Source: Prillingera fragicola (lineage: Eukaryota > Basidiomycota > Tremellomycetes > Trichosporonales > Trichosporonaceae). Taken from it: a stretch of DNA of 64,000 nucleotides. A model generated the notes under the pieces. The model was not told the DNA's origin, searched no databases, and saw nothing but the letters and a program-made list of their open reading frames with translations. The stretch is taken from contig BEDY01000001.1 in NCBI GenBank assembly GCA_002335605.1, forward strand, positions 1,860,001-1,924,000, given 5' to 3'. The position numbers were made by a program, and so were the translations under genes. Within the stretch, counting starts at the first letter, position 1. Every line of letters starts with the position of its first letter. Positions 35,946-47,718 of this stretch are shown here, piece after piece.

Positions 35946-37256
35946 CTAGAGCACACGGTAACCGCGGCGAGCATCCCACATTGGCATTTGGCGGCGGGCG
36001 TCAAAGTTGAGCCCGCGGTCCTGGAGATACTCGACAATCTGCGTCGTGCTGCCCAGAGCGTTGAAATATGTCTTTTCCGGCCTGTACATGTTGCCTTCCA
36101 GCATGTAGGCAACGTGACGATGAAAGAGAGAAAAGATGAGACCATAGTCGACAGCCACATTGACAAAGTTCTCCACGGCGCTTGCGGGTGTCGACTTGTA
36201 CCCTGCAAACAATGCCGGGCTGCCGTCAGCCGCATATACGGGTTGCACTCACTTTGCTAGTAGTCCTCGTGCCGCCATGATGCCGTTCGTTCCGACCTCG
36301 GTGCGCATAGTCTCGGCATCCTCGTATGACCAGATATCGCCGTTCGCAACCACGGACACCTCTCCGTTGATTAACTCGACAGCGGTCTTGATCCCTGGAA
36401 CGTTGACAGCCTCGGTGCTCGCCTGGTGCCGTGTGCGCCCATGCACAGTGATATGACTGACACCAGCCTTGATGGCATTCTGGACCAGTTGAGCCGTATG
36501 CGATGTATCGCTGTCGATACGAATTTTGATACTAACTGGCCAGCAAAAGCCGAGGCGGTCCTTGGTTGTGCGAACCATGTCGGCGACGAGCTCGGGCTTT
36601 CGCAGCAAGGCGCAGCCGACGCCCTGCTTGTATGCCCAGCTCTGTGGGCAGCCGCAGTTTATATCCAGGCCGTCAACGTGGGGTGCGACGAGCTCGGCCG
36701 CATCGGCAAGGGAAGCCGCGTTCGGGGACGTCATCTGGGCCATGAGCGCTCCGCGTACCAAGCGCGAGTGTTTGGTCGGCGGCGTCGCAGTTGGCGGAAG
36801 GCGATTGTGAGCTTCAGAGGTGTAGTAGGTCTGGGACGCGCGCGAAGGTCCTGCCACGGCGTTGTCCTGGTTTACAGAGAGGTTGTTCATGCCGCGCATG
36901 ACCTCGGCGTCCCCAGGTTGCTTGGGCTCCATCCAGAATACACCGCGCTCATTGTTCGAGGTCGTAAAGTCATGGGTGCGGGCAGACTGTGAGCGGGAAA
37001 ACTCCTCTGCAAGAATCATGGGCGTGTGCGTCACATGCGTCTCGTAAAGCGATACCAAGTGACGAAACGGCACTGCCAGCGTCAGTCACGAAAGTTGAAG
37101 GCACGTACACTTTGAACATCGAACGAGCGGCGCAAGCACATTGACACGGTCAAACTCTTCGAGCATGGTGCACACGGGCAGCACCTCGGGCTCAGGAAGC
37201 TCGTCCCATGCCTCCGAGTCGTCTTGCTGCATGTCCATATCGCGTAGGGCCGTCAT
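35946..37256 (-). CDS. DUS4: tRNA-dihydrouridine synthase Dus4
   Basis: FMN enzyme reducing U20a/U20b of tRNA to dihydrouridine with NAD(P)H. Three exons (37109-37256, 36253-37072, 35946-36219) give 414 codons, 413 residues. Visible: VNVLAPLVRCSKLPFRHLV, an insert of about 90 residues before the barrel, DGLDINCGCPQSWAYKQGVG with the catalytic Cys, PVSIKIRIDSD, SHITVHGRTRHQAS, VVANGDIWSYEDA and GIMAARGLLANPALFAG, then the helical C-terminal domain. Introns are 36 and 33 nt. The DINCGCPQ and GCALL pattern fits Dus4 rather than Dus1-3. The insert between LYETHVTHTPMILAEEF and QMTSPNA is longer than in yeast. Confidence 0.92.
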
Positions 37257-37646
37257 TGCTGGTGATTTGAGAAAGTTGACAATCTCGAGATTCAATGACA
37301 ACAAGACCACGTGACCGGAGTGCCGAATGACTTATTGACGGCCCACCCGCATGCCATTCAGCGATGCGACAGAGTCTCGAGCAGCTTGAAAATGAGCAAT
37401 GCCGTTCTTGTGGGTCTTGTCTACGCCAGACACACAAATAAAAGGTAGCCCGAGCCGCATTGACAGAGTTTATGGACTCTTGACGAGCCAACATATCCCT
37501 TGCCACTTGTCTTGCCACACGTTTCACTCTCGCTCTCACGCTCAGTCTCCGCCGTATCTCGAGCCACATCTAAGTGGTGACAGTATGCATGAGAAAAGGC
37601 CAATGCTGTGCTGATGATACAATAACAAGACAACCCCAACTGCCGT
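37257..37646. other. Intergenic PAM18-DUS4
   Basis: 390 bp between two minus-strand genes; contains DUS4 promoter. Nothing else seen. Confidence 0.5.
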
Positions 37647-38132
37647 CTATTTCCTGACACCCTTGCTGGACGACGTCAGCGTGTGCCACTTTGACTTTCA
37701 AGACCAACTCACTCAAGAAGTGCCTTTGCCTCGTTGACCTTTCCGGCAAGGTAGGGAGATCCTCCACGGTCAGGGTGGTTGGCAAGCATGAGCTTGCGGT
37801 GGGCGTCCTTGAGCTTGACCGAAGTGAGGGGCTCACTGCGTCTGTCAGCAACGAACGGCAGGTTGTAGATGGCATGGCGGTGGCCAAATAGCTCGAGCGC
37901 AGTGCATGTGGCTTAGGACCAGCTGATTCTACCCGCCTATCATTGCCCGCCACGCGCGTTACACTCACCGAAGACCCAGAATCTGAATCGCCTCGGCCTT
38001 GTCCATCTTGCCCTTGAACCCGCCCTTGACCCACTTGTCGGCGCCGCCGCGAGCGCCGCGCATCATCTGGTATAGAACGCGGCCGCCAAAGCCGGCGCCA
38101 AGAATGCCGAGACCGACAGCAAGAGCAGACAT
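37647..38132 (-). CDS. PAM18: Mitochondrial import J-protein Pam18/Tim14
   Basis: J-domain subunit of the TIM23 import motor that stimulates mtHsp70. Three exons (37969-38132, 37713-37835, 37647-37665) give 102 codons, 101 residues. N-terminal membrane segment ([19 protein letters not shown]), then the compact J-like domain with [32 protein letters not shown] (HPD motif intact) and [15 protein letters not shown]. Intron 1 (37836-37968) is 133 nt, about three times the usual length here. The final exon encodes only six residues plus stop. Divergent from RPL30 (334 bp). Confidence 0.94.
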
Positions 38133-38466
38133 TATTGTTGTGAGAGGAAGGAAGAGGGTGGCAAGGTGGTGTGGGTTGAAGATGTCTGTCGGAGGAGGGC
38201 GGCAAAGCGGGCGAAAGAAGTCGAAGGGGGAATTGGGTGGTGAGCGGAGAGTCAAACAATGTCCGTGGGTGCCACGTAGCGTGGCAACGCCATTTCCCGC
38301 AAACACCGTCTGCGAAACTCTGAGATTGAGAGTGAAAGCGGGATCAAATTGCACGCTGCCACCCTGTGCACCGACCCTCGCTGGCCGCTGCGTCGCTCAC
38401 CAAAATCTCTTCTGCAACACCTCTGTCGTTCTCTATCCGTCAAACCACCCCGGAACACTCTCAAAA

Positions 38467-39001
38467 ATGGCTCCCATCAAGAAGTCCAAGTCGGCCAAGA
38501 ACTCCGAGTCGATCAACTCGAAGCTCCAGCTTGTTGTCAAGTCGGGCAAGTTCACCCTCGGCTACAAGCAGGCTCTTAAGCAGCTCCGCAACGGCAAGTG
38601 TAAGTAATCTACTGGTACCACCTTTTGCCCTCTTCTTCTTCCTTTTATTGTCGGGAAGAGGGTAGCCGCGTGGTCGGGGGCTGGAGCCTAGGCTGAGAAG
38701 GACTCCCCGATTGCTGACGCGGCGTTCGCGCTTTCTTTCCACAGCCAAGCTCATCCTGATCTCGAAGAACTGCCCCCCTCTTCGCAAGTCGGAGATTGAG
38801 TACTACGCCATGCTGTGAGTAGTCTGGCATTGGGTCAAAAGCGCACACAAGACTGACGGTGCCAGCTCGAAGACCTCGGTCCACCACTACGACGGCTCGA
38901 ACGTCGACCTCGGCACCGCCGCTGGTCGCATGTACCGCGTTGGTGTCATGTCGATCCAGGACGCCGGTGACTCCGACCTCCTCCAGACCCAGACCGAGTA
39001 A
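38467..39001 (+). CDS. RPL30: 60S ribosomal protein eL30
   Basis: Large-subunit ribosomal protein that binds kink-turn RNA. Three exons (38467-38599, 38745-38814, 38866-39001) give 113 codons, 112 residues. Visible: [60 protein letters not shown] and [13 protein letters not shown], all typical of eL30. Intron 1 (38600-38744) is 145 nt, long for this genome, and contains a hairpin with an asymmetric purine-rich internal loop (38674-38710). Yeast L30 represses splicing of its own transcript; a comparable control here is only a possibility. Confidence 0.97.
38674..38710 (+). promoter_or_regulatory. Hairpin in RPL30 intron 1, possible kink-turn
   Basis: Outer stem TCGGGGG (38674-38680) with TCCCCGA (38704-38710), inner stem AGC/GCT closed by a CTAG loop, separated by an asymmetric loop CTGG on one side and GAGAAGGAC on the other. 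Placement in the L30 gene suggests autoregulation; not proven. Confidence 0.3.
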
Positions 39002-39306
39002 ATTTACTCGCTAGTCAAGTAGATGGGTTAGCGCAGCGCCTACAGCAGGTCGCGCCGGGATGGATCGCGCCCTATGACGGGTCACGCCAACGATGCGTTG
39101 TGCCCAGTCGGGTCGATGCATTGTATTCATAAACAGGCATCGGTGCAATGTACTTGTACTGATTATTGACAAGGAGCAAGCTGCGGAGATGCGCGCAGTG
39201 TGGGGCATTGCGAGTTTGAACCAAGACTTTGTTGGTCGCGTGCAATTGCGATGGGTGAAACAGAGTTGCTGGGAGGCCTATGGGAGGTTATGATGTGTGA
39301 TGATGG
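39002..39306. other. Convergent 3' region RPL30/EFM3-like
   Basis: 305 bp between convergent stop codons, expected to hold both 3' UTRs. No gene seen. Confidence 0.5.
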
Positions 39307-40627
39307 CTACGAGGAGCCACGGGTGATGCGCACGACCTCGACGCGCGTGCCCAAGTCGAGTGCCGTGTCCCAGAACGTCGGCGCGTTGCCGTCCATGGGT
39401 TTGAGTGGAAGGAGTTCTGTGTGGAGGCCGGTTGTAGCTGGAGGGTCAGCACATGCCATTTCTGTTATGCCATTTCTGTTGTGACCTACCACACCGCTCA
39501 AGGAATAGCGCAAAGGTCTCCTCGTTGCGCACCGTTGCCGCAATGATGGCTACCGGTGGGCGTGTTGATGCTGGACCAGCGAGAAGAACAGAGATGGCCT
39601 GTACGAGGAGAGGCACGATGTCTGGGTCGTAGATCTGTCCGTCAGCCAGGCATTATCACGGAGCCACTCACGACATCGGCTGCGAGTACCGCCCTCCGCA
39701 ACTTTGTCGGTCCAGAAGGCGCCAGTGCTTCAGCCCAGACTGATGGCTGCTCCTGTGGGGCCAACGAAGCGTCTGCCCAGTCTAGTGCCGCAGCTCTTGG
39801 CGGGGTTGAGAGGTTGTCTTCCGTCAGCTACGCCTCAAGCGCACATCATACTGAGAGCAATGTTGGCTCGCAGCCGTCCCAGCGGTGTCCTCCTCTCGCC
39901 CACTTCAGCTGGCTCATCGAGCTCATCGTCGTCGTCATCGTCCCCGAGATCGGTCGTGATCACGTCTACGCCAAGCTGCGCAAGAACGATTGACATGAAG
40001 CCTGTTCCAGCGCCCAGCTCTACCACAGGAGGCAGCTCGTCGGTACCAAAGATCGTGCGCGGGGAGTGCAGGATATGGTGTGCGAGGTGCAATGCTGCTG
40101 TCCTGTATGTCAGTTGCTGCCTGCCCAAACTACTCACCAGGTGCGCAACCCCGTCGTTCCAGCTTGCACAGCCACCTGCTCCTCGAGCAAAGACACACGC
40201 GCCTCACCTCCACTGGGCAAGTCATAGATAAACGTCTTGTATGACTGTTTCGGCCTGTTCCATCAGCTTCACTCACATCCACCCCAACTCACGCGCCAGC
40301 CACAGCTCCACCCACAGCCATCAACTCCGCGACCACCTCATACACCCTCTCATCCACCGCCGCATCCTCATCCTGCAGCGCGAGCACTCCAACCCCCTCT
40401 TCAAGGACAGGAAGGACGCGCCGCCAGAACCCGCGCAGGTATCCCGGCTCGGGCTGCGGTATTGACTCGTCCAGCAACAGCCTGTCGACGAGGAACGCCT
40501 GGGCGGCCTCACTCGCCAGCGCCCGGGAAGCAGGGAGGCGCAAGAGGTAGGGCGGGACGAGGGCAAAGTACTGCCTCCGCAGAGTCGTCAGCTCGGCTGC
40601 GAGCTGTGGGGAGAGGTCTGTCGCCAT
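39307..40627 (-). CDS. Protein-lysine methyltransferase, EFM3/FAM86-like
   Basis: Class I SAM-dependent methyltransferase of the Methyltransf_16 group; the N-terminal helical part (LTTLRRQYFALVPPYLLRLP) and overall order resemble FAM86/EEF2KMT and yeast Efm3, which methylate a lysine of elongation factor 2. Six exons. Visible: TTGLRTW at the domain start, SAM motif I as PPVVELGAGTGFMSIVLAQLG, motif II acid region DVITTDLGDDDDDDEL, motif around ADVIYDPDIVPLLVQAI, and RPPVAIIAATVRNEETFALF. The C-terminal exon ends RVEVVRITRGSS. Intron positions were chosen to keep these motifs in frame. Substrate is inferred from family resemblance only; another METTL21-type target is possible. Confidence 0.78.
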
Positions 40628-40970
40628 TATTTACGGCCAGGCGGGGTGGACTGGACAAGTGGAGGTTTGTGGCCAAGTTGCCAAAATCGCAAAGCCGTCA
40701 GCGGCCGGCGCAGTGTCGGCGGTGACCGTGTCCGGTGAATCCGGTATTCGGTTGTCATTCTGGCCGGGGATCGTTCGGTGTGTGCGGGACTCGCAAAGCC
40801 GCAGTTGTGTTGACTCTCACGCCAAAGTGGTCAGTGCTGCTGTGCTGGAAGCTGGAAGCACTGGGATTCTCTGCTGGAGACTGGGATCATCGCAAATCGT
40901 GCATGCATAGGGGCTCGCCCTCCCAAGAGAACTCCTGCTCGTGCTCGTCGAATACAACGCGTGTTTTCTA
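40628..40970. other. Intergenic PEX11-EFM3-like
   Basis: 343 bp between tandem minus-strand genes. No additional gene seen. Confidence 0.5.
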
Positions 40971-42113
40971 CTACGCCTTCTTGACCGCAGCAGCGGCGTG
41001 CTTGCGCCAACTCTTCTGGAGAGCCATGTACGAGGTGGTGGCACTGAAATGTCAGAGACTTTACAAGCAAACAGACATATATCACGTACCCGAGAAGACC
41101 AACGACACCGTCGTTGAGGTTGGTGTAGCCAAGGTTGTTGGCCGGAATCCAGATGTCAAAGGCGTCGGTAACGAGCTGCGACATGATGAGCTGCCTCTGG
41201 CTGTAACTGTCAGTGGATTGTCATGACGCTAGCGGCTCACCCGAGGAGAGCGCGGCCCTGCTTGCGACGCTCGGCCTCGTCGGCGGTGCCGTCGGGACCC
41301 TTCTCGCCACGGGTAACGTCCGCCTGGAGAGCAAAGCGGCGCGACTGGGCGCGGAGGCTGACGAGCGAAGCGCCAGACGAGATAAGCGACAGAACGATAC
41401 CAATGAACCACGCCTTGGCCGAGAGGCGGTTGACACGGGCAATCTTGCTTTGGACATGTCAGCAAACGTCCAGTGCCTCATCTCTCGCGCAAACTCACTC
41501 CTTGTCCAGGCGCAGGAACTTGGCGTACTGGAGCCAGACAACAGTGTCGGTAGTAAGGTAGGCAGCGTAACAGAGCTGGCGCACAAACTGGGTGACCTGT
41601 GCGAGGGTCTCGGCGCCGCCAATGCCGGTGCTGAAGAGCTGGGTCAGATGGCAGTTCACCCACTGGACTGTCGCCGAATCACTTACAAGGGACGCTGCGA
41701 AATATTGAGCGCCGACTGAAGGTTCTCAATGGGCTTGAAGACACGCATCACTGTAGAGGCCGCGTCAGTTGCCTGCTTGGGCGTCGGTCGGTGGCCACTC
41801 ACGCTTGCGGCCCTGGGCGAGGGCGCCCTTGAGGCTGTCAAAGCGAGCGGCCGAGAGGACATCCCCGTGACGCTTGAACGACCACGCCAGAATGCGTGAG
41901 ACATACTGGACAAGACGGTAGACCTGTGGGGAGACGGCGTGTCAGTGACGAGTATCTATTGCAGCACAGCGATGGCAGCAAGAAAGCGTGCAGGTCGACT
42001 TTTGTGTCTCGGAAACAGGTGCCTACCTTGTCGCGTCCCAAGGTGGTGGCCAGGACGGCCATTGCCTGGGACACCTGGGGGTTGAGAATGACCTGGGTGA
42101 GAAGAGCCGACAT
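40971..42113 (-). CDS. PEX11: Peroxin-11, peroxisome proliferation
   Basis: Peroxisomal membrane protein that bends and elongates membranes before fission. Seven exons (42027-42113, 41803-41923, 41687-41750, 41499-41630, 41241-41447, 41090-41200, 40971-41043) sum to 265 codons, 264 residues. Visible: N-terminal amphipathic region DKVYRLVQYVSRILAWSFKR, ENLQSALNISQRPFTGIGG, RQLCYAAYLTTDTVVWLQYA, KAWFIGIVLSLISS, and the C-terminal segment DAFDIWIPANNLGYTNLNDG with ALQKSWRKHAAAAVKKA. The exon-4 acceptor at 41631 was chosen over the upstream one because it keeps frame. Divergent from TOP2. Confidence 0.93.
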
Positions 42114-42352
42114 GCTTGGCTGCTAGTGATAAACGAGTGGATGTGGTGGTGAAATGAGATTGGAAGGACAATGATGCTTTGTACAGAGTGTTGCGGATTT
42201 CGAGATTGCCCGAGCCACTCGTATCTTTCTCTTGTGCCATGTCGGGCCTGGCGTGTGCCTGCATCCGGGTGGACCGACCATTCCCCGGCTGGTGTTGGTG
42301 TCATAGTACCCGGCAGCAGGCCATTTGGGATTAATAATAATTAAATAACACT

Positions 42353-42379
42353 AAATAACACGCTACGAGAGTGTTATTT
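42353..42379. repeat. AT-rich inverted repeat, 9-bp stem
   Basis: AAATAACAC (42353-42361) and GTGTTATTT (42371-42379) form a perfect 9-bp stem with a 9-nt loop in the divergent PEX11-TOP2 region, next to a short TAATAATTAA-rich patch that stands out from the GC-rich surroundings. Confidence 0.7.
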
Positions 42380-42471
42380 GTTTTGACCCAAGTGACGTCC
42401 CTGACCCGCGACTGTGACTGCTGTCAACGAGATCAACACACGGATACACTGGGCGGTAGGGCGTTTGGTAC

Positions 42472-42693
42472 ATGACCACCCTTCTCGCTTCTTCTTCTAA
42501 TAGTTGGTTGCGCGCATGCTGGTCAACCACCTCTAGACAGCTAGCTAGATACCACACTCTGCAACACCAACCGCAGCACTTGTTACGACCCTTTACCCTT
42601 TCCACTCGACCAACGCTCGCACCATCGCCATCAGCTAGTAGCTTCCTCGCTCGACGGGCATTGGCCACCACCAGCAACAACACGACCACAACC
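42472..42693 (+). other. In-frame 74-codon extension upstream of TOP2
   Basis: An ATG at 42472 opens a frame continuous with TOP2 exon 1. The encoded 74 residues contain no Asp, Glu or Lys, several Arg, and abundant Ser, Thr, Ala and Leu, and end SFLARRALATTSNN, close to a mitochondrial processing-site pattern. It may encode a mitochondrial targeting leader for a longer TOP2 isoform, or simply be an open 5' UTR. Confidence 0.45.
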
Positions 42694-45600
42694 ATGTCGG
42701 ACAGCGACGCAGCTTCCGACTTTCGCATGGAAGACAGCGACTCTGAGGGCTATGCCCCAGTAGTCAAAAAGGCCCCCGCCAAGAAGGCTGCCGCACCAAA
42801 GGCAAAGGTACGTAGCTTTGGGTGACAAACAAGACAGATGCTAATGCCATCTCTCGCAGCCTGCACCCAAGAAGGCGGCGACCAAGAAGGCACCTCTTGC
42901 CTCGAAGAAGAACCCTCCCAATGGGTCAGCCTCCGAGGACGAGATTAGCGTCTCATCATCGCCGGTCAAGCGCAAGGCGCCAGAGAGCGACGATGAGCCC
43001 GAGCCGTCAAAACCGGCGGCAAAGAAGACGGCCTCCGAGATGTACCAAAAGGTTTGCGGCTTGACAAACATTGGTATGCTAACGTGAACACAGCTGTCGC
43101 AACTCGAGCACGTTCTCAAGCGTCCCGACACCTACATCGGCTCTGTCGAGGCTGTCACTCAGCCCATGTGGGTCCTTGACCCCGAGACCAAGAACATGGT
43201 GAACCGGTGAGTGCACACATGAGCGTACACGCGTTTTCAAAAAGCTCACACACGATAGCTCCATCACCTATGTTCCAGGATTCTTCAAGATCTTTGACGA
43301 GATCCTTGTTAATGCCGCAGACAACAAGGTAAGCATCGAATGTCTCTTCATCACTAACATCAGATCAATGACCCGACCATGGACGCGATCAAGGTCACCA
43401 TTGACCGTGAGAAGAACCAGATTTCAGTGTGGAACAGCGGAAAGGGTATCCCTGTCGAGATGCACTCCAAGGAGAAGATTATGATTCCCGAGCTCATCTT
43501 CGGTAACCTGTACGTGTGTCGTGTCGGATCCCTCGCTCACGTCTCAGTCTCACGTCGAGTAACTACGACGACGACCAGAAAAAGCTTACTGGTGGTCGTA
43601 ACGGTTACGGTGCCAAGCTGGCCAACATCTACTCGCTCGAGTTTGGTGAGTGCCGTTCCGCGAGGTGACTGCTGACAACACAGTTGTCGAGACTGCCGAC
43701 GCTGTTTCTGGCAAAAAGTACAAGCAGGTCTTCTCCAACAACATGAGCAAGAAGGGAGCCCCCAAGGTGACTACCTCAACGCAAAGCGAAACTGACGTCG
43801 CAGATTACCGAGAACAAGAAAGGCGAAGAGTGGACCAAGATTACCTTTACCCCCGACCTCGTCCGCTTCGGTATGACGGGCATTGACGACGACACGAATG
43901 CGCTACTTATGAAGCGTGTCTACGACGTGGCCGGAACTGTCAAGGATGTCAAGGTCTTCTTGAACAATGAGCGTTTGAAGATCAAGGGCTTCAAGCAGGT
44001 AAGCGTGTCGTGAACCATGTGACTAGCGGCTAATGTGTTCAGTACGTCGAGATGTACCTTGCCGCAAACGCAAACGCCCAGGCTGCTGAAACTGGCGGTG
44101 CGGCGGTTCCGAAACCTACCGTCATTTATGAGTCTATTGGCAAGCGCTGGGAGGTTGCATTCGCACTCTCAGACGGCGAGATGAAGCAGGTCTCGTTTGC
44201 CAACTCGATCGCAACGATCAAGGGTGGTACCCACGTCGACATGATCTCCACCAGTCTGGCCAACAAACTGCAGGCTGCCATTACCAAGAAGAACAAGGCT
44301 GCTCCTGTCAAGCCGTTCCAGATCAAGAATCACATGTGGATCTTTGTCAACGCGCTCGTCGAAAACCCCTCGTTCGACTCGCAGACCAAAGAGACTCTCA
44401 CCCTTAAAAGCTCGGCCTTCGGAAGTCGCCCAGAGTTGTCCGAAGACTTTATCAAGCGTGTCGCCAAGTCTGGTATCATTGACAATGTGCTCAGCTGGGC
44501 GCGTTTCAAGCAGGATCAGATGATGAAGAAGACGGACGGCACCAAACGCGCACGGTGAGTTGGCACAGCCATGGTTGTTTCCTAACGGCATAGTATCGGG
44601 GGTATCACCAAGCTCGAGGACGCCAACTGGGCCGGTGGTCGCAATGCCAAGCACTGCACTCTCATCCTCACCGAAGGAGACTCGGCCAAGGCTCTCGCCG
44701 TGTCCGGTCTCGGTGCCATTCAAGGTCGTGACACTTTTGGTGTCTTCCCTCTGCGCGGAAAGTTGCTCAACGTTCGCGATGCCAGTCACACCCAGATCAC
44801 GGCCAACAGTGAAATCGAAAACATCAAGAAGATCTTGGGTCTCAAGCACAAGCACAACTACACGTCGACCGACAGTCTCCGGTATGGTCACCTCATGATC
44901 ATGACTGACCAGGACCACGACGGTTCGCATATCAAGGGTCTCATCATCAACTTCCTCGACCACTTTTACCCTTCGCTCCTGCGTTTGCCCGACTTCCTCG
45001 TCGAGTTCATTACCCCCATCGTCAAGGTCTGGAAGGGCAAGCAAGTTCACACTTTTTTCACCATGCCTCAGTATGAGGAGTGGAAGGAGGAGAACAATGG
45101 CGGTCGCGGCTGGGAGTCAAAGTACTACAAGGGTCTCGGTACCAGCATGGCCCAGGACGCTGTCAAGTACTTTTCCGACCTGGACAAGCACCGTCTGTCC
45201 TTTGAGACTATAAAGGATGAGGACAGAGCCCTGATCGACATGGCGTTCAACAAGAAGAAGGCCGATGACCGCAAAGAGTGGCTTCGCCAGTTCAAGCCCG
45301 GAACCTTCCTGGACCACGAGATCAAGACCATTCCCATCTCGGACTTTGTCAACAAAGAGCTCATTCTCTTCTCCATGGCCGACAATATACGTTCCATTCC
45401 CTCGGTTGCCGATGGTCTCAAGCCTGGCCAGCGCAAGGTTCTCTTTGGTTGCTTTAAGCGTAACCTCACCAAAGAGATCAAGGTGGCGCAGCTCAGTGGT
45501 TACATTTCCGAAAAGACTGCATACCACCACGGCGAACCCAGTTTGCAGTCTACGATTGTGGGTCTCGCCCAAAACTTTGTTGGCAGCAACAACGTCAACT

Positions 45601-47567
45601 TGCTCGAGCCCAACGGTCAGTTCGGTACGCGTTACCAGGGTGGTAAGGATGCAGCGAGCGCTCGTTACATTTTCACCAACATTCCCCGCATGACCCGCAC
45701 CCTCTTCAACCCTTCGGACGATGCTCTCCTCAACCACCAGGCTGAGGACGGTCAGGCAATCGAGCCCGAGTACTACCTGCCGACTGTCCCTTTGCTCCTC
45801 GTCAACGGTGCCGACGGTATTGGAACTGGATGGAGTACCCAGATTCCCAACTACAACCCTGTCGACATTGTCGACAACATTCGCCGCCTCATGCGCAATG
45901 AGGAGCTCGTCCCGATGACCCCCTGGTTCCGCGGCTTCAAGGGCACTATCGAGCGCGAAGGTGACAAGTTTAAGATATCTGGCATCGCGACGAAGACCGA
46001 TAGCACCACCATTGAGATCACCGAGCTCCCCGTGCGCAAGTGGACCCAAGACTACAAGGAGATGATCGAGGAGATGACTGCCGGAGACAAGGTCCCCGCT
46101 ACGATCAAGGACTATGAGGAGCACCACACCGACACATCGGTGCACTTTAAGCTTCACATGAAGTCTGAGGCGGCCATGCGGGAGGCCGAGGCCGAGGGCT
46201 TTGACAAGCGCTTCAAGCTTACGTCCACCATTGCCACAACCAACATGGTCTGCTTTGACCTGAACGGCAAGATTAAAAAGTACTCGTCACCCGAGGAGAT
46301 TCTCTCCGACTTTTACCCGAAGCGTCTCGAGTTCTACGGTCTGCGCAAGCAGCACCTTGCCGACGAGCTCAACAAGCAGTTTGAGAAGCTTTCCAACCAG
46401 GCCCGCTTTGTCAACATGATCATCAAGAAGGAGCTCGAGGTGTCAAAGAAAAAGAAGGCTGTCATTGTCCAGGAGCTGCGCGACCTCAAGTTCCGACCAT
46501 TCCCCAAGAACGCCAAGGCAGCCGCTGCTGCGGGCGAGTCGGAACCTGCCCTCGAGGAGGAAGAGGACCAGGGTTCGGACAGCGACTACGATTACCTTCT
46601 CGGAATGGCCATCTGGAATCTCACCGAGGAGAAGGTCCAGAAGCTCCTCGCCGAGCGTGATGGCAAGGAGGCCGAGCTTATCGAACTCCTCAAGCTCTCT
46701 CCCCAAGACCTTTGGAACCGTGACCTCGACGACTTTCTCATCCAGTGGGAGGTGTGCCTTGAGGCGGATGCCAACCTCGCCAAGGCCACCAAGCCCAAGA
46801 CTGGCGCTGCCCTCAAGAAGGCTGCTGCTGCTCTCAAGCGCGCCAAGGGCGATGACTCGGGTGACTCGGAAGACGACTTTAAGCCTACCAAAAAGGTCGC
46901 AAAACCTCGTGCACCGGCCAAGCCCAAGGCTGCCAAGATTACCGCGCTCAAGGACGAGGGTTCGACTGTGACTTCGACCGTTGGCTCGACTGCGGCTTCG
47001 ACTGCTACGTCGACTGTGGTCTCGCGAGCATCATCTGCTGCTCCATCGACCTCGGCCGCGCCCTCCACCAAGCGTGCGTTCTCGACCTTCTCCGCGTCCG
47101 AGGACGAGGTCATGCCTGTGCCAAAGAAAGCTCCTGCCAAGCGCGCAACAAAGCCCAAGCCCAAGCCTGTGACGGTTGAGATTGACTCTGACGAGGATGA
47201 CGACATGTACACACTCTCTGCCGCCAAGGCTGCCACACCAAAGGCGTCGACATCCAAAGCTGGCTCGACAGCGTCGACGCCCAAGGCCGCGCCAAAGAAG
47301 AAGCCTGCGGCAAAGGCTGCCCCAGAGTCGCCCATGACCAAAAAGGCCAAGGCAATGCAGGGCAAGCCAAAGCCAAAGGCTGACTCTGACTTTGAGGGCG
47401 ACGACTCGTAAGTTGACCCCCACGCAATTGTGTACCGGTACTGACAAAGCAGTGACGACATGGCCATTGTGCCTCCACCTCGTGCAACCACGGCGAGGAC
47501 GGGACGCGGTGCTGCCAAGAAAAAGCCAGCCTACATTGACCTTTCCGACCTCGAGGACTCTGACTAG
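42694..47567 (+). CDS. TOP2: DNA topoisomerase II
   Basis: ATP-dependent type IIA topoisomerase that decatenates chromosomes in the nucleus. Eleven exons, the tenth spanning 44594-47407, sum to 1484 codons, 1483 residues. Order: Lys/Ala/Pro-rich N-terminus; GHKL ATPase (LKRPDTYIGSVE, FDEILVNAADNK, TGGRNGYGAKLANIYS); transducer; TOPRIM (LTEGDSAKALAVSGL, MTDQDHDGSHIKGL); winged-helix and tower with active-site Tyr in AASARYIFTNI; coiled-coil gate; and a long Lys/Ala/Ser-rich C-terminal domain with SDSEDD-type acidic blocks. The start at 42694 (CAACCATGTC) matches the usual nuclear enzyme. An in-frame ATG 222 bp upstream could add a leader. Long antisense frames across this gene are codon-bias shadows. 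Confidence 0.97.
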
Positions 47568-47718
47568 ACTCGCTCGATTCTTGTAGCATTTTACCACCCA
47601 CTTCATTCTGCATGTTTATACCCCTTGGTCGCTCGTGTCTGGTGTCGGTTCTGCTCTAAATGCTGCATCCATGACTCTCCTTGTAGAACTACATGCCTCC
47701 TCGTATGTGGCTTCTCAT

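Noticed and set aside
44169..45050. Minus-strand open frame of 293 codons inside TOP2
   Set aside because: Antisense shadow of conserved TOP2 exons.
45117..46157. Minus-strand open frame of 346 codons inside TOP2
   Set aside because: It mirrors the TOP2 codon pattern in GC-rich DNA; leucine/valine-rich shadow composition, no motif and no splice structure.
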